Part shown: positions 1 through 7,956 of the stretch, one piece after another
Layout: each line of letters starts with the position of its first letter
How positions within the stretch are numbered: the first letter of the stretch is position 1
DNA from: Aeoliella mucimassa
GTDB taxonomy: Bacteria; Planctomycetota; Planctomycetia; Pirellulales; Lacipirellulaceae
DNA: 64,000 nucleotides
Assembly (NCBI RefSeq): GCF_007748035.1
Contig: NZ_CP036278.1
Coordinates: forward strand, 2,604,001-2,668,000
Direction: 5' to 3'
Position numbers and translations under genes: made by a program
The notes under the pieces: model-generated
The model's database searches: none
The model's input: the letters and a program-made list of their open reading frames with translations, nothing else
What the model was told of the DNA's origin: nothing

Positions 1-308
1 TCGCCCTGCTGCGTAACAGTGTGGAAGCGATCGGCTTCGGCGGCTCTATTACCACCGAGCTGCAAGGCTGCGACGAGTGGGCCGAAATCGCCGTGACCGA
101 CACTGGTCCCGGCGTGCCGGTGGAAGTCCGTGAGCATATGTTCGACCCCTTCTATAGCGGGCGCGAAGCGGGGCGTGGGTTGGGCTTTGGGCTCAGCAAG
201 TGCTGGCGTATCGCCCAACTGCATGGCGGCAACGTCAAACTCGTGGAGAGCGGCCCGGTCGGCTGTCGATTCGTGCTGCGGTTGCCAATCGCCGAGCGGG
301 AAGCATAG
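1..308 (+). CDS. Sensor histidine kinase, C-terminal fragment (HATPase domain)
   Basis: The 5' end lies outside the window; the frame is open from base 3. The visible part is the ATP-binding half of a two-component sensor kinase. The N-box (LLRNSVEAIG) lies at the very start, followed by a G1-type box (VTDTGPGVP), an F-box-like segment (MFDPFYSGR) and a glycine-rich G2 box (GRGLGFGLS). The protein ends shortly after the last beta strand, so no receiver domain follows. Sensor, HisKA and any membrane parts are out of view, so the stimulus cannot be guessed. The next gene starts 2 bp after this stop, which suggests co-transcription. The family call is secure. Confidence 0.9.
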   Translation, partial: ALLRNSVEAIGFGGSITTELQGCDEWAEIAVTDTGPGVPVEVREHMFDPFYSGREAGRGLGFGLSKCWRIAQLHGGNVKLVESGPVGCRFVLRLPIAEREA

Positions 309-310
309 CC

Positions 311-1153
311 ATGGGGTGGCTCTGGCAAGTTGGTGCCCGCATGCTCGGTTCGCGGATGGTCAGCGAGGCGAAGCAGGCCGCTACGAGCGAAGTCGCCAAG
401 GCGATGCTGAAGAGTGGTCCGAGTGACCCCGCCGCGGCGATCGCGGTGCTTTGCGAGAACAAGTGGTTGTTCGATGCCGTGGTCGACGAACTGGTCGACA
501 AACGCCGGTTGGAAGCCGACCGCATGCAAATCGCCCAAGGACAGTTGGCTGAGGTGCCTGTGGTGGTCGCCCGCCCTCTCGGCGAGGCGGTTGAACCGCT
601 GCGGATGGTGACCGCGGTGGTCGACGCACACCTGCCGAAGTTCGCGATGTCGGTGGCCGAGGGCATATGTCTCGATCGCGAACTCAAGCACGGCACTTTG
701 GTCATGGCGACCCGACTCATCGACTCCGCGGGGCGCTCGCTGCGAGTCGAACTCACCCCACCCACAGGCGAGGGGCTGCGTGGCGGAACAGTTGGCACTA
801 TTGGTGCTCCGGTAGTCGGCGAGCTAGCCGCGACCGAGCAGTTGCCGGTGGTCGAAGATGCCTGGAGCAGTGCGGTAGCGCGGGCGTGCCAGCGAGTGGG
901 GTTGCCGTTGGTGGCCGTGTCGGCGGTGGTGCAGTTGCCGCTGAGCGAGCGTTCGCAGGCGGCCGAGGCCATGCATCGCCAGCGATCGATGGCGGGCCGC
1001 GCCGGCGTATTGACCGGCATGCTGTTCAAAAAACGGAGCGGGCTGAAGCATCTCTGGAACGACAAGCAGGCGAAATGGGATGCCACGGTCCGAATCGCTG
1101 GACTGGCTAAGTATCTGGCCAAAAGCGTTGAAGTGCCGAAGTCGAATGAGTAA
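311..1153 (+). CDS. Hypothetical protein following the histidine kinase
   Basis: A 280-residue protein that I do not recognise. The ATG at 311 was chosen because it lies 2 bp after the kinase stop; the frame stays open further upstream but only inside the kinase gene. The N-terminus (MGWLWQVGARMLG) is weakly amphipathic and is not a clear signal peptide. The middle part is rich in Val and Ala and looks like an alpha/beta domain. The C-terminal third is basic, with KKRSG and WNDKQAKW segments. No catalytic motif is visible. It is probably co-transcribed with the sensor kinase and might act in the same signalling route, but that is context only. Confidence 0.7.
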   Translation: MGWLWQVGARMLGSRMVSEAKQAATSEVAKAMLKSGPSDPAAAIAVLCENKWLFDAVVDELVDKRRLEADRMQIAQGQLAEVPVVVARPLGEAVEPLRMVTAVVDAHLPKFAMSVAEGICLDRELKHGTLVMATRLIDSAGRSLRVELTPPTGEGLRGGTVGTIGAPVVGELAATEQLPVVEDAWSSAVARACQRVGLPLVAVSAVVQLPLSERSQAAEAMHRQRSMAGRAGVLTGMLFKKRSGLKHLWNDKQAKWDATVRIAGLAKYLAKSVEVPKSNE

Positions 1154-1239
1154 GCGCTCTGCTTGATGTCGCAGCGGGTCGCCGTGCCGGGTATATTAGA
1201 TGGTGTTCCCCTTCCTTGCAGACATCCACAAGCAGCGTT

Positions 1240-2067
1240 ATGAGCAAAACTGGCGAAGCGTTCACTCACTTTAATTCCACCGTGCGAACCGTGTTGATGG
1301 CCGTGTTGGTCGGCGTGTTCGGGTACGGTGGGTTTCAGGCGTATCAGGCTTACAGCGAACCTCGCCGCGAGCTGGAAGGCAAAGAGCGCGAACTCGAACA
1401 GGCGTATTCCGACCTCGACGACGTAAAGCAACAGCTTGTGACGCGCGACGAGAAAATCTCGGAACTCAACGACGACATCACCGAACGCGATGTTCGTATC
1501 GACGAGTTGCAGGAAGACCTCGATCGGGTGCAAACTGCGGTACGACTGTTGAAGCTCCATCGCCGCCTCGCCCGAGTGGAAGTACTCGATCAGCAGACCG
1601 ACGAATCGGGGCAGCTGCAAACCAAGATCCGCTTTATCGAGGTGGCTGACGAAGGCCAGCCGATTGGCGAGCCTGCCGAATTGACGCTGGAGGGAGATCG
1701 GGTTTATATCGAATACCTGGTGGTAAAGTTTGACGACCAGTACGTGGAGCAGGCCGACATTGAGCGCGGCACCGCGATCTGCTTGTTCGAGAGAATCTTC
1801 GGCGAGAATCAGAATCCCGACGAGGGGTTTGTGATCGACAAGGTGGGCTCTCGGCCGAATGCCTACGATCGCGGCTCGGTGACCAGTGACTTCGAGCAGC
1901 AGATCTGGAACGACTTCTGGACCATCGCCAACGATCGCAAAAAAGCCGAAGAGCTTGGTATCCGCGCGACACACGCCTTGGCACCTTCGATTCGGATGGA
2001 ACCGGGCGCGACCTACGAACTGGATCTTCGTGCTACCGGCGAGTTCAGCCTGAAGCGGGTCGATTAG
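1240..2067 (+). CDS. Membrane-anchored coiled-coil protein
   Basis: A protein of 275 residues if started at the ATG at 1240; a TTG at 1216 would add eight residues. After a short polar N-terminus there is one membrane segment (about residues 14-30, VLMAVLVGVFGYGGFQ). A heptad-rich coiled coil dense in Glu, Asp, Lys and Arg follows to about residue 105. The last 160 residues look like a mixed beta domain. The layout suggests an inner-membrane anchor with a periplasmic stalk and globular domain. No enzyme motif is visible and I do not recognise a family. It stands alone between the kinase pair and the GH16 gene. Confidence 0.75.
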   Translation: MSKTGEAFTHFNSTVRTVLMAVLVGVFGYGGFQAYQAYSEPRRELEGKERELEQAYSDLDDVKQQLVTRDEKISELNDDITERDVRIDELQEDLDRVQTAVRLLKLHRRLARVEVLDQQTDESGQLQTKIRFIEVADEGQPIGEPAELTLEGDRVYIEYLVVKFDDQYVEQADIERGTAICLFERIFGENQNPDEGFVIDKVGSRPNAYDRGSVTSDFEQQIWNDFWTIANDRKKAEELGIRATHALAPSIRMEPGATYELDLRATGEFSLKRVD

Positions 2068-2123
2068 TTCGTCCGCAAAGCGTATTGAGTAACATCTGGT
2101 TTTCAACAGCTTGGGAGGTTTCT

Positions 2124-2933
2124 ATGATCGGCAAATTCTTCATCGCATGGCTATTGATGGTGGGTGTCGTGGCAACGGCTGCGGAGCCTCGCACCGCCGA
2201 AGAAGTCGATGCGAGCCGATGGACCCTCGCCTGGCAGGATGAGTTCGAAGGGGACGAACTGGATGCCGAAAAGTGGACGCGATGCAAACGCGGCAAGCCG
2301 GATTGGCAGAACACGATGTCCGACGATCCGCAGTTGCTGGAGATCGCTGATGGAGTGCTGCATTTGAAAGCAATCCAGAATCCCAATCTCGAACAAGATT
2401 CGTCGCCGTACCTCACCGCGGGAGTCACTAGCGAGGGCAAGTACTCGTTCAAGTATGGCAAGGTGCAGATTCGGGCGCGGTTCAAGTCGGCGCAGGGTTC
2501 CTGGCCGGCGCTGTGGATGCTCGGCAACGAGAAGGGCTGGCCCGCGAATGGCGAGATCGACCTGATGGAGCATCTGAACTTCGATACCATCGCCTATCAA
2601 ACCGTCCACTCGAAGTACACGCACCGTCCTGGGGTGAAGGACGATCCGAAGCATGGATCGACTTCCGACATCAACCGCGACGAGTGGAATACGTACGGCT
2701 GCGAGTGGGATGCCGACAAGATCGTGATGACCATCAACGGCGAGCCAACGCACACCTACCCCCGCGTCGAGGCGCTGGGGGAAGAACAGTGGCCGTTCTG
2801 CCAGGAGTTCTACTTCATTCTCTCGATGCAAGTCGGCGGAGGCTGGGTGAACCAAACCGGCCCAACCGATCCGGCCCACTACCCGGCTGGCATGGAAATC
2901 GACTGGGTGCGCGTCTACAAGCCCGCCGAGTGA
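2124..2933 (+). CDS. Secreted glycoside hydrolase family 16 (beta-glucanase/laminarinase-like)
   Basis: A 269-residue protein. The ATG at 2124 is preceded by a GGAGG ribosome-binding site and opens a signal peptide ending near TAAEP (residue 20), so the enzyme should be exported. The GH16 signature EIDLME gives nucleophile Glu144, helper Asp146 and acid/base Glu149. Upstream the fold-typical WQDEFEG and GKVQIRARFK strands are present, and the end (IDWVRVYKP) is the classic GH16 last strand. Family members cut beta-1,3, beta-1,4 or galactan backbones in an endo fashion; the exact substrate cannot be read here. A single catalytic domain with no binding module. Length is normal for the family. 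Confidence 0.92.
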   Translation: MIGKFFIAWLLMVGVVATAAEPRTAEEVDASRWTLAWQDEFEGDELDAEKWTRCKRGKPDWQNTMSDDPQLLEIADGVLHLKAIQNPNLEQDSSPYLTAGVTSEGKYSFKYGKVQIRARFKSAQGSWPALWMLGNEKGWPANGEIDLMEHLNFDTIAYQTVHSKYTHRPGVKDDPKHGSTSDINRDEWNTYGCEWDADKIVMTINGEPTHTYPRVEALGEEQWPFCQEFYFILSMQVGGGWVNQTGPTDPAHYPAGMEIDWVRVYKPAE

Positions 2934-3174
2934 GCCAGCAGCAATGCCTGGCGAGCAAAGCTCGTCGCCCGCTAAAGCTACAGATTGATTCCAACGGTTT
3001 TCGCCGTTTTTGCTGGCAATTGGCCAGTGGTGGTGTTCTAATGGACAGGTATGTGTTGTCCGTTGTTAGTCGTCAGTGGTTCGTTGTTGGAGGGTGGAAA
3101 GATGTAACCGAGTGAGCATCAAATCGATTGAAACCATTTGCCACGCATGCGCGCTGTAGCGACTGTCTTGAAAA

Positions 3175-4128
3175 TCAAGTCTCCCGGGGGTCATTCCAGG
3201 TGGAATTTGTTTTAATCATGGCATTGAGTATCAGTAGTAGTTTTCGCATGCAGGCGGTAAGGGCGATCATTTTGGCTTTGCCTCGTTGCAGCAGCTGCTG
3301 GTAGTGCTCGCGAATGACTCGGTTATGCTTGGTCGCGACGAGAGTGGGCATGTAGAGCATCTTGCGTACGACCGCTCGGCCGCCGCCAATCATCCGCTTG
3401 CCTCGCAAGGTTCCGCTATCACGGTTAATCGGTGCCAGGCCTGCAAGACGTGACGCTTCGCCACGATTAAGCGATCCCAACTCTGGCAAGTGAGCGATCA
3501 AGGCTGCGGCCGTCGTTGCCCCCACGCCAGGCACCGAGGTCAGCAGTGCCGAGCGTTCTCGAAACTGATCGTCGGCTTGTAATAGCTGTTGGATCTGTTG
3601 ATCGAGCTGTTCAAGCTGTCGTTGGTAGAAGTCAATGGCTTCTTCAATCGACTGGCGCACCAAGTCATCGTGCTGTGTACCCAACCGGTTTTTCTCCCGC
3701 GTCAGAGCATCGCTCACTTGCTGCCGACGTGTCCGGAGGGAACCGAGTTTCCGCTCGTTTTCCGAGGGTTTTTTGGTCTTCTTGGGCTGCATCAGTACCG
3801 CATAACGAGCGATCACTAGCGCGTCGAGACGATCGGTCTTGGCAAGCTGGCCTTGAACACGGGCGAAATCGCGAATCTGACGTGGGTTGGCGATACTCAC
3901 CACGATCCCTTGCTCACGAAGGAAGTCGGCTAACATTCGTTCGTAGCCTCCTGTCGCTTCGAGGCAGGCATGGGTTACCTGATGCTGAGCGAGCAACTGC
4001 TGAAGTTGCTGGCATCCCTCTTGGTCGGCAGGGAAGTGATGCACCTGGGTTTGCCCGGCAACGACCACGTCCCAATGACGCTTGGCAACATCAACCCCAA
4101 TCCAAGTACTTTGCAAACTGTTTTCCAT
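3175..4128 (-). CDS. IS110-family transposase (DEDD recombinase)
   Basis: A 317-residue transposase, full length for the family. The N-terminal RuvC-like DEDD domain shows Asp13 (GVDVAKRHWD), Glu57 (CLEATGGYE), Asp99 and Asp102 (KTDRLDALV). A coiled central region (about 120-190) links to the C-terminal Transposase_20 domain, with the helix-hairpin-helix-like SVPGVGATTAAAL and the conserved Ser238 (INRDSGTLRGK) that attacks DNA in this family. No frameshift or stop is seen, so the element may be active. These recombinases are guided by a bridge RNA from the non-coding end next to the start codon, which fits the structured DNA just upstream. Confidence 0.95.
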   Translation of the reverse strand: MENSLQSTWIGVDVAKRHWDVVVAGQTQVHHFPADQEGCQQLQQLLAQHQVTHACLEATGGYERMLADFLREQGIVVSIANPRQIRDFARVQGQLAKTDRLDALVIARYAVLMQPKKTKKPSENERKLGSLRTRRQQVSDALTREKNRLGTQHDDLVRQSIEEAIDFYQRQLEQLDQQIQQLLQADDQFRERSALLTSVPGVGATTAAALIAHLPELGSLNRGEASRLAGLAPINRDSGTLRGKRMIGGGRAVVRKMLYMPTLVATKHNRVIREHYQQLLQRGKAKMIALTACMRKLLLILNAMIKTNSTWNDPRET

Positions 4129-4263
4129 CGGTTACCCTTCCTTGCTTATACGAGCTTGTTGATGAGACAGCTCCGGCGACTGTTCGGGCTACTTCGACAG
4201 GCGGCCGACCGGCGATCCAGCTACAATTTCGGTCTCGTGAGGACCCAGGAGGGCACGATCTAC

Positions 4264-4369
4264 CGGCGGCCGCCGTCTTCTGCTACGTTCGCTGCGCTCA
4301 CTCCGCAGAAGACGGCTCGGTTATTGATACCAACCTTTCTGCAAGATACAAGGAGGGCTCTCCGAGCCC
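4264..4369 (-). ncRNA. Candidate IS110 bridge RNA region
   Basis: The non-coding left end of the IS110 element contains two clean hairpins. One has 12-bp arms at 4272-4283 and 4305-4316 (GCCGTCTTCTGC and its complement, 21-nt loop). The other has 6-bp arms at 4355-4360 and 4364-4369 with a 3-nt loop. IS110-group bridge RNAs are encoded in this position and carry a stem-loop plus internal loops that pair with donor and target. Strand is assumed to match the transposase. Ends and loop pairing were not determined. Confidence 0.35.
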
Positions 4370-4429
4370 GATTTCGGTTTCGTGGGCGTTTACTGCTGCG
4401 CGGGTGGTAATGCAGGTGATGGGTCTGCG

Positions 4430-4522
4430 TCGCTGGAAGCTCCTGGACCACATCCTACGGGGCGCTCGTTGGTGACACGTTCGAAGTGGCGGGCTGAGAT
4501 CTTTCAGTCGCTGGAAGCTCCT
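4430..4522. repeat. 15-bp direct repeat flanking the IS110 left end
   Basis: TCGCTGGAAGCTCCT occurs at 4430-4444 and again at 4508-4522. Shortly after, a 14-bp unit CATCCAACTCCCAA is tandemly duplicated at 4540-4553 and 4554-4567. They may mark a previous insertion boundary or repeated target DNA. No coding function is visible. Confidence 0.6.
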
Positions 4523-4589
4523 TCAAGATGACATTTCTACATCCAACTCCCAACATCCAACTCCCAACCGCAGAATACTTTCCCATGGG

Positions 4590-4717
4590 TGGGAATCTAT
4601 TTTGGGCCATTTCGCTGGAGGGATCGATGTAAACCACTACCCACTAACGACTTGCGATTGATTCCCACTGCGAAAATAGATTCCCACTCGATGCGTTTTG
4701 GGAAATGGGAATCTATT
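4590..4717. repeat. Three copies of a 12-bp motif in direct and inverted orientation
   Basis: TGGGAATCTATT occurs on the plus strand at 4590-4601 and 4706-4717 and on the minus strand at 4675-4686. The last two form a perfect inverted repeat with a 19-bp spacer. A shorter copy (GATTCCCACT) lies near 4659. The stretch from 4446 to 5009 has no other gene signal. The motif cluster lies 290-420 bp upstream of the HAF-repeat gene and could be a regulator-binding array or a small repeat element. Confidence 0.65.
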
Positions 4718-5009
4718 CGGAGCCGAAAACCACTGGTTTTGTAGAGTGGGCGGAGATTCAATTTTCCCATCGGTGGGAAAATTGGGAAACAATCCTCTGG
4801 GAGCTTTGAGGACCGCGGAGCAGGGTTCGGCGTTGCGGGTTATCGCGGTTTTCGGTATCGTCCGCCCGAATCTCCTCCGACTCGCATCCAGAACAGAGGG
4901 AACGACCATTTTCGCCCGATATAGGGAGAAGAGTCGTCCGCCCGACGAAGTTGTAAACGCTATGTTTTCTATATGGTTTCGCGTTTTACCTACACTCACT
5001 AGGTTCGTC

Positions 5010-6269
5010 ATGAAGAGTCTCCTACTTGCCATCGCACTCGTTAGTGTTGGAACCCTGGCGGAAGCTGCCGACTTCTACGGCATCTCCGGTAGCCGGATTC
5101 ATGGGGCCGAACCAGGTAGTATGCTGAGCAATTGGTCGCCGAAGGTGAACGTCACTTCGATCTCTGGCGATGGAAGCACGATCGCGGGGTCGACCCAAAT
5201 GTTAGGAATCAATTTTGACTGCGCCTCGCAAGATTGCAGTAGCAGTGGATTTGTCTGGGCGTACGAAGCCGAGCAAGGGTATTCGTTGGGGCGGTTGCCG
5301 GAGACGGACTATCCGTTTGCGAATCCGAAAAGGGTCGAAGCGCTGAGCTACGACGGGTCGACCGCGCTGGTGAGTTATGAGCATAGCTTTGGCTACGCGT
5401 CGGGATTGGTCCACGGAGAAACCATTACTCCGCTGCGATCGAGCACCCCAACGGACGAATGGCTCAACGGCTTTGCCATGTCGGCCGACGGCAGTAAAGT
5501 GGTCGGCACCAGCTCCACAGGGCCCCGAATGTGGACTGCCGAGCAAGGGATGGTCGCGTTGCCTTCGATCGAGTCGGCTCCGGCTACCAGACCGAGTGCA
5601 ATCTCAAGCGATGGTTCGACCATTCTGCTCAACAATTGGAACACGTATGCGGGAGGAGCGATCACCGCAGCAGGGTTCGGCACCGCGGTTCGTTTCACCC
5701 CCGATGGAGAGCTGTTTGAACTGCCGGCCGATAATGCCGCTGGCACCTCGCGGGTGGCTGCATCGTCGTTCGATGGCTCGGTAGTGGTCGGAAGTTGGAC
5801 TCCAGTGATGACGATGGATGGTTGGTTCAAGTCGCACGCAACGAAATGGGTGAATGGGGAGCCGATCTCACTCGAAATGGGTGGCTCGTCGGTTGCGTTG
5901 GACGTTTCGGCCGATGGCGAGACGATTGTCGGGACGCTTGATTTCTCGGATCCCTTGACCGACGCGTACTTCGAACCAATCGCCATGCTCTGGGCGAATG
6001 GCAAAAGCTACGAGTTGGAAACTATGCTGCGCGACAAATATGGCCTCGGCAGCAAGCTCGACGGGTGGAAGCTGACTTCGGCGACTGCTATCTCGGACGA
6101 CGGTCGGGTGATAGCCGGCAACGGGATCGACCCCGCCGGCAACCAATCTGCATGGGTCGCGGTGCTGCGAGTCCCAGAACCCGCGTCGGCCATGTTGCTA
6201 GTGGTGGTTGGATGCCTCGTTCTGGCAATGGCTCGCGTGCGTGCGGCAAAACCTGCGAATGCTCTTTAA
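5010..6269 (+). CDS. HAF-repeat PEP-CTERM protein
   Basis: A 419-residue protein. The ATG at 5010 starts a signal peptide (KSLLLAIALVSVGTLAEAA). The body is built from repeated strands of the type ISxDGSTIxG and MSADGSKVVGTS, seen about eight times; this is the extracellular HAF-repeat pattern and probably forms a beta-propeller-like fold. The tail VPEPASAMLLVVVGCLVL followed by MARVRAA is a PEP-CTERM sorting signal, so the protein should be handled by an exosortase at the cell envelope. The frame is open upstream to 4698, but that part lies in repeat-rich non-coding DNA. The role is unknown; surface display is inferred. Confidence 0.88.
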   Translation: MKSLLLAIALVSVGTLAEAADFYGISGSRIHGAEPGSMLSNWSPKVNVTSISGDGSTIAGSTQMLGINFDCASQDCSSSGFVWAYEAEQGYSLGRLPETDYPFANPKRVEALSYDGSTALVSYEHSFGYASGLVHGETITPLRSSTPTDEWLNGFAMSADGSKVVGTSSTGPRMWTAEQGMVALPSIESAPATRPSAISSDGSTILLNNWNTYAGGAITAAGFGTAVRFTPDGELFELPADNAAGTSRVAASSFDGSVVVGSWTPVMTMDGWFKSHATKWVNGEPISLEMGGSSVALDVSADGETIVGTLDFSDPLTDAYFEPIAMLWANGKSYELETMLRDKYGLGSKLDGWKLTSATAISDDGRVIAGNGIDPAGNQSAWVAVLRVPEPASAMLLVVVGCLVLAMARVRAAKPANAL

Positions 6270-6374
6270 AAATCGATATCGACCGCGACCGACTCGCGAT
6301 AAAATGCAGCAGAACGACGTTCCGGTTCACTGCCGGATTCTGCAGATGGTTCCTCGCAAGTAGGTGCGAAGGTC

Positions 6375-7058
6375 ATGGGACTCGACGCTGTTGAGTTGGT
6401 GATGGAAGTCGAAGATCACTTCGGCATTTCCATCGACGATCACGAAGCGCAGCAAGTACGCACGGTCGGTGATCTCGTTGCCCTGATTCGCACTCGCATC
6501 GAAACCGCCCGCCGGGAAGTCTGTCCCACGTTGCGTTCGGTTCTGTCGCTACGTCGCACGGTCCGCGAAGTGGTCGACGATACGAGGGCTCGCGTTCGAA
6601 CACGAGCGTTGGTGGTCGACCGATTGGATCGTCGCGAGCGACAGCAGTTGTGGAGAGAGTTGTCGTCGACCATTGCCGCGCTGCCATGGTTGCGTCGCCC
6701 TGGTTGGTTGCGGTGGTCGCTTGGTCTCACTACGACTGGGTTAATGGTCGCGTTCACTTGGAGTCTGGTCGAAGCATCGCCGGCGTTGCCGATGGTATTC
6801 GTTGCCGCGCTAGGGTGGCCAGTCGCTGGAGTGCTGGCGACGCGGCCGATGCGGTGGGTATCACCGGAAGGTTGGACCACGTTCGGCGACATCGCCCGCA
6901 AGTATCCTGGAGCGAAAGTCGCAACCAAGCAAACCGATCTCGAAACAGACGAGCAGGTGTTTGATGAACTGAGGCCAATTATTGCGAGTCAACTTGGAAT
7001 CGCGGAGTCGAAGATCGTAGTGACGTCGAGTTTTGTGAACGACCTGGGATTGAGTTAA
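6375..7058 (+). CDS. Acyl-carrier-like protein with permuted halves around a membrane hairpin
   Basis: A 227-residue protein. Residues 1-45 (MGLDAVELVMEVEDHFG, then EAQQVRTVGDLVALI) match the part of an acyl carrier protein that follows the phosphopantetheine serine. The last 33 residues (DELRPIIASQLGI, then SSFVNDLGLS) match the part that comes before it. Between them lie a basic helical stretch and two membrane segments (about residues 117-133 and 137-154). The order is therefore circularly permuted relative to normal ACP, and the DSL serine position is Gly2 in the N-terminal half. An in-frame start further upstream was looked for and not found. Whether it carries an acyl group is doubtful. 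No fatty-acid genes are adjacent. Confidence 0.75.
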   Translation: MGLDAVELVMEVEDHFGISIDDHEAQQVRTVGDLVALIRTRIETARREVCPTLRSVLSLRRTVREVVDDTRARVRTRALVVDRLDRRERQQLWRELSSTIAALPWLRRPGWLRWSLGLTTTGLMVAFTWSLVEASPALPMVFVAALGWPVAGVLATRPMRWVSPEGWTTFGDIARKYPGAKVATKQTDLETDEQVFDELRPIIASQLGIAESKIVVTSSFVNDLGLS

Positions 7059-7103
7059 CCGAACAACCATAAGCCGAACGGAGGTTTCAACACCGACATA
7101 ACT

Positions 7104-7739
7104 TTACTCGCCATCGAGCAGGTCCTCACCGTATCCAGGGGGGAACGGGTTCTCGAAATCGCCATCGGCGGTCGGCGGAGCATGTGGTTGCCGTTTGGTG
7201 GTTTTCGGCCTGAGCTTCGGCTGCGTCGTGCGGCGTAGCTCGGCTTCCATCTGCTCGAGTTCGGCCGACTGAAATTGATCGACCCAGTAGTCGACGCTGC
7301 CGCCGGGCTTGGGCTTTGTCGATCCCCCAGGTCGCTGAGGCCGACGAGTCACCAGATCGCGATACCATTGGTCGCTGTCGACATAAGCGGCCCCTCGCCG
7401 GCGAGCCGCTCGTTGCACCCGATGGTCGCTCGACACCACGGTCAGCCCGCGGGGAGCCCGGTGAGTTTCGATGATCTCCTCGAGCAGCGCGTCGGCATCG
7501 GCGTACTCGCGGGCGTACCGCACGGTCATGTGGTCCCAGTGCACCTGCTTGGGCAGCCCCGGCGGAGCCCCCGCGGCATCGAACACGATGGCCATGGCCC
7601 GCCGCTCGCCAGCCGAAAGCATGTCGGCCAGCCGGGCAAGCAGGGCTTCGCGAGAGCCTTGCAGCGTGCCCGCAAGCTTGCCTTGGCCGAACAAATCGGT
7701 TGCGTGCAACAGGTTATAGCCATCAATTAGGAGTCTCAT
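7104..7739 (-). CDS. NYN/PIN-like (YacP-type) RNA-processing protein
   Basis: A 211-residue protein. It opens with MRLLIDGYNLLH, the first acidic strand of the NYN/YacP nuclease fold. Further acidic strands follow (AIVFDAAGAPPG, EYADADALLEEII and VVSSDHRVQRAARRRGA), ending in VDSDQWYRDL. These spaced Asp residues are the metal site expected for PIN-like nucleases. The C-terminal 70 residues are Pro-, Lys- and Arg-rich and probably disordered. The start at 7739 gives the canonical N-terminus; an ATG six bases earlier is possible. Relatives such as Rae1 act in ribosome-associated mRNA or rRNA cleavage; the exact role here is inferred. The gene diverges from pgi across about 217 bp. Confidence 0.85.
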   Translation of the reverse strand: MRLLIDGYNLLHATDLFGQGKLAGTLQGSREALLARLADMLSAGERRAMAIVFDAAGAPPGLPKQVHWDHMTVRYAREYADADALLEEIIETHRAPRGLTVVSSDHRVQRAARRRGAAYVDSDQWYRDLVTRRPQRPGGSTKPKPGGSVDYWVDQFQSAELEQMEAELRRTTQPKLRPKTTKRQPHAPPTADGDFENPFPPGYGEDLLDGE

Positions 7740-7956
7740 GGACATATTGTAGCAAAGCATCGGCAAATCGCCCGCGCCCACCCGAAGGGCCAGTCAACCC
7801 TTGCGACATGGCGGAAGTATGCGACGATAGACGAGGAAATGAACCGCGTCCGGCGGCCGGTCTCCCCGCTCGCTTGGAGAGGTCCATTCCGTGTTCGAAA
7901 ATCAGCCGAACCTCGGCACCTTATAGCGATCAAGACCCATCCATCCACAACCCCAC

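Larger units (their letters stand above)
3160..4445 (-). mobile_element. IS110-family insertion sequence (ends approximate)
   Basis: The element is defined by its transposase (3175-4128, minus strand) plus non-coding flanks. IS110 elements lack clear terminal inverted repeats and usually make no target duplication, so the ends given are estimates. The long non-coding stretch upstream of the transposase (4129 to about 4445) is where IS110-group elements keep their left end and bridge RNA. A 15-bp direct repeat at 4430-4444 and 4508-4522 and a short tandem repeat at 4540-4567 lie just outside. The right flank is short, as in the IS110 subgroup rather than IS1111. Confidence 0.55.

Noticed and set aside
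235-2106. Long minus-strand frame (623 codons) over the first genes
   Set aside because: Antisense to three plus-strand frames with good starts; it has no recognisable domain and low-complexity composition.
3158-4512. AGCGACTG at 3158-3165 and CAGTCGCT at 4505-4512 as IS110 terminal inverted repeats
   Set aside because: Only 8 bp, and IS110-group elements normally lack such repeats; treated as chance.
4698-5009. Upstream extension of the HAF-repeat protein
   Set aside because: The frame is open but runs through repeat-rich DNA; the signal peptide begins at 5010.
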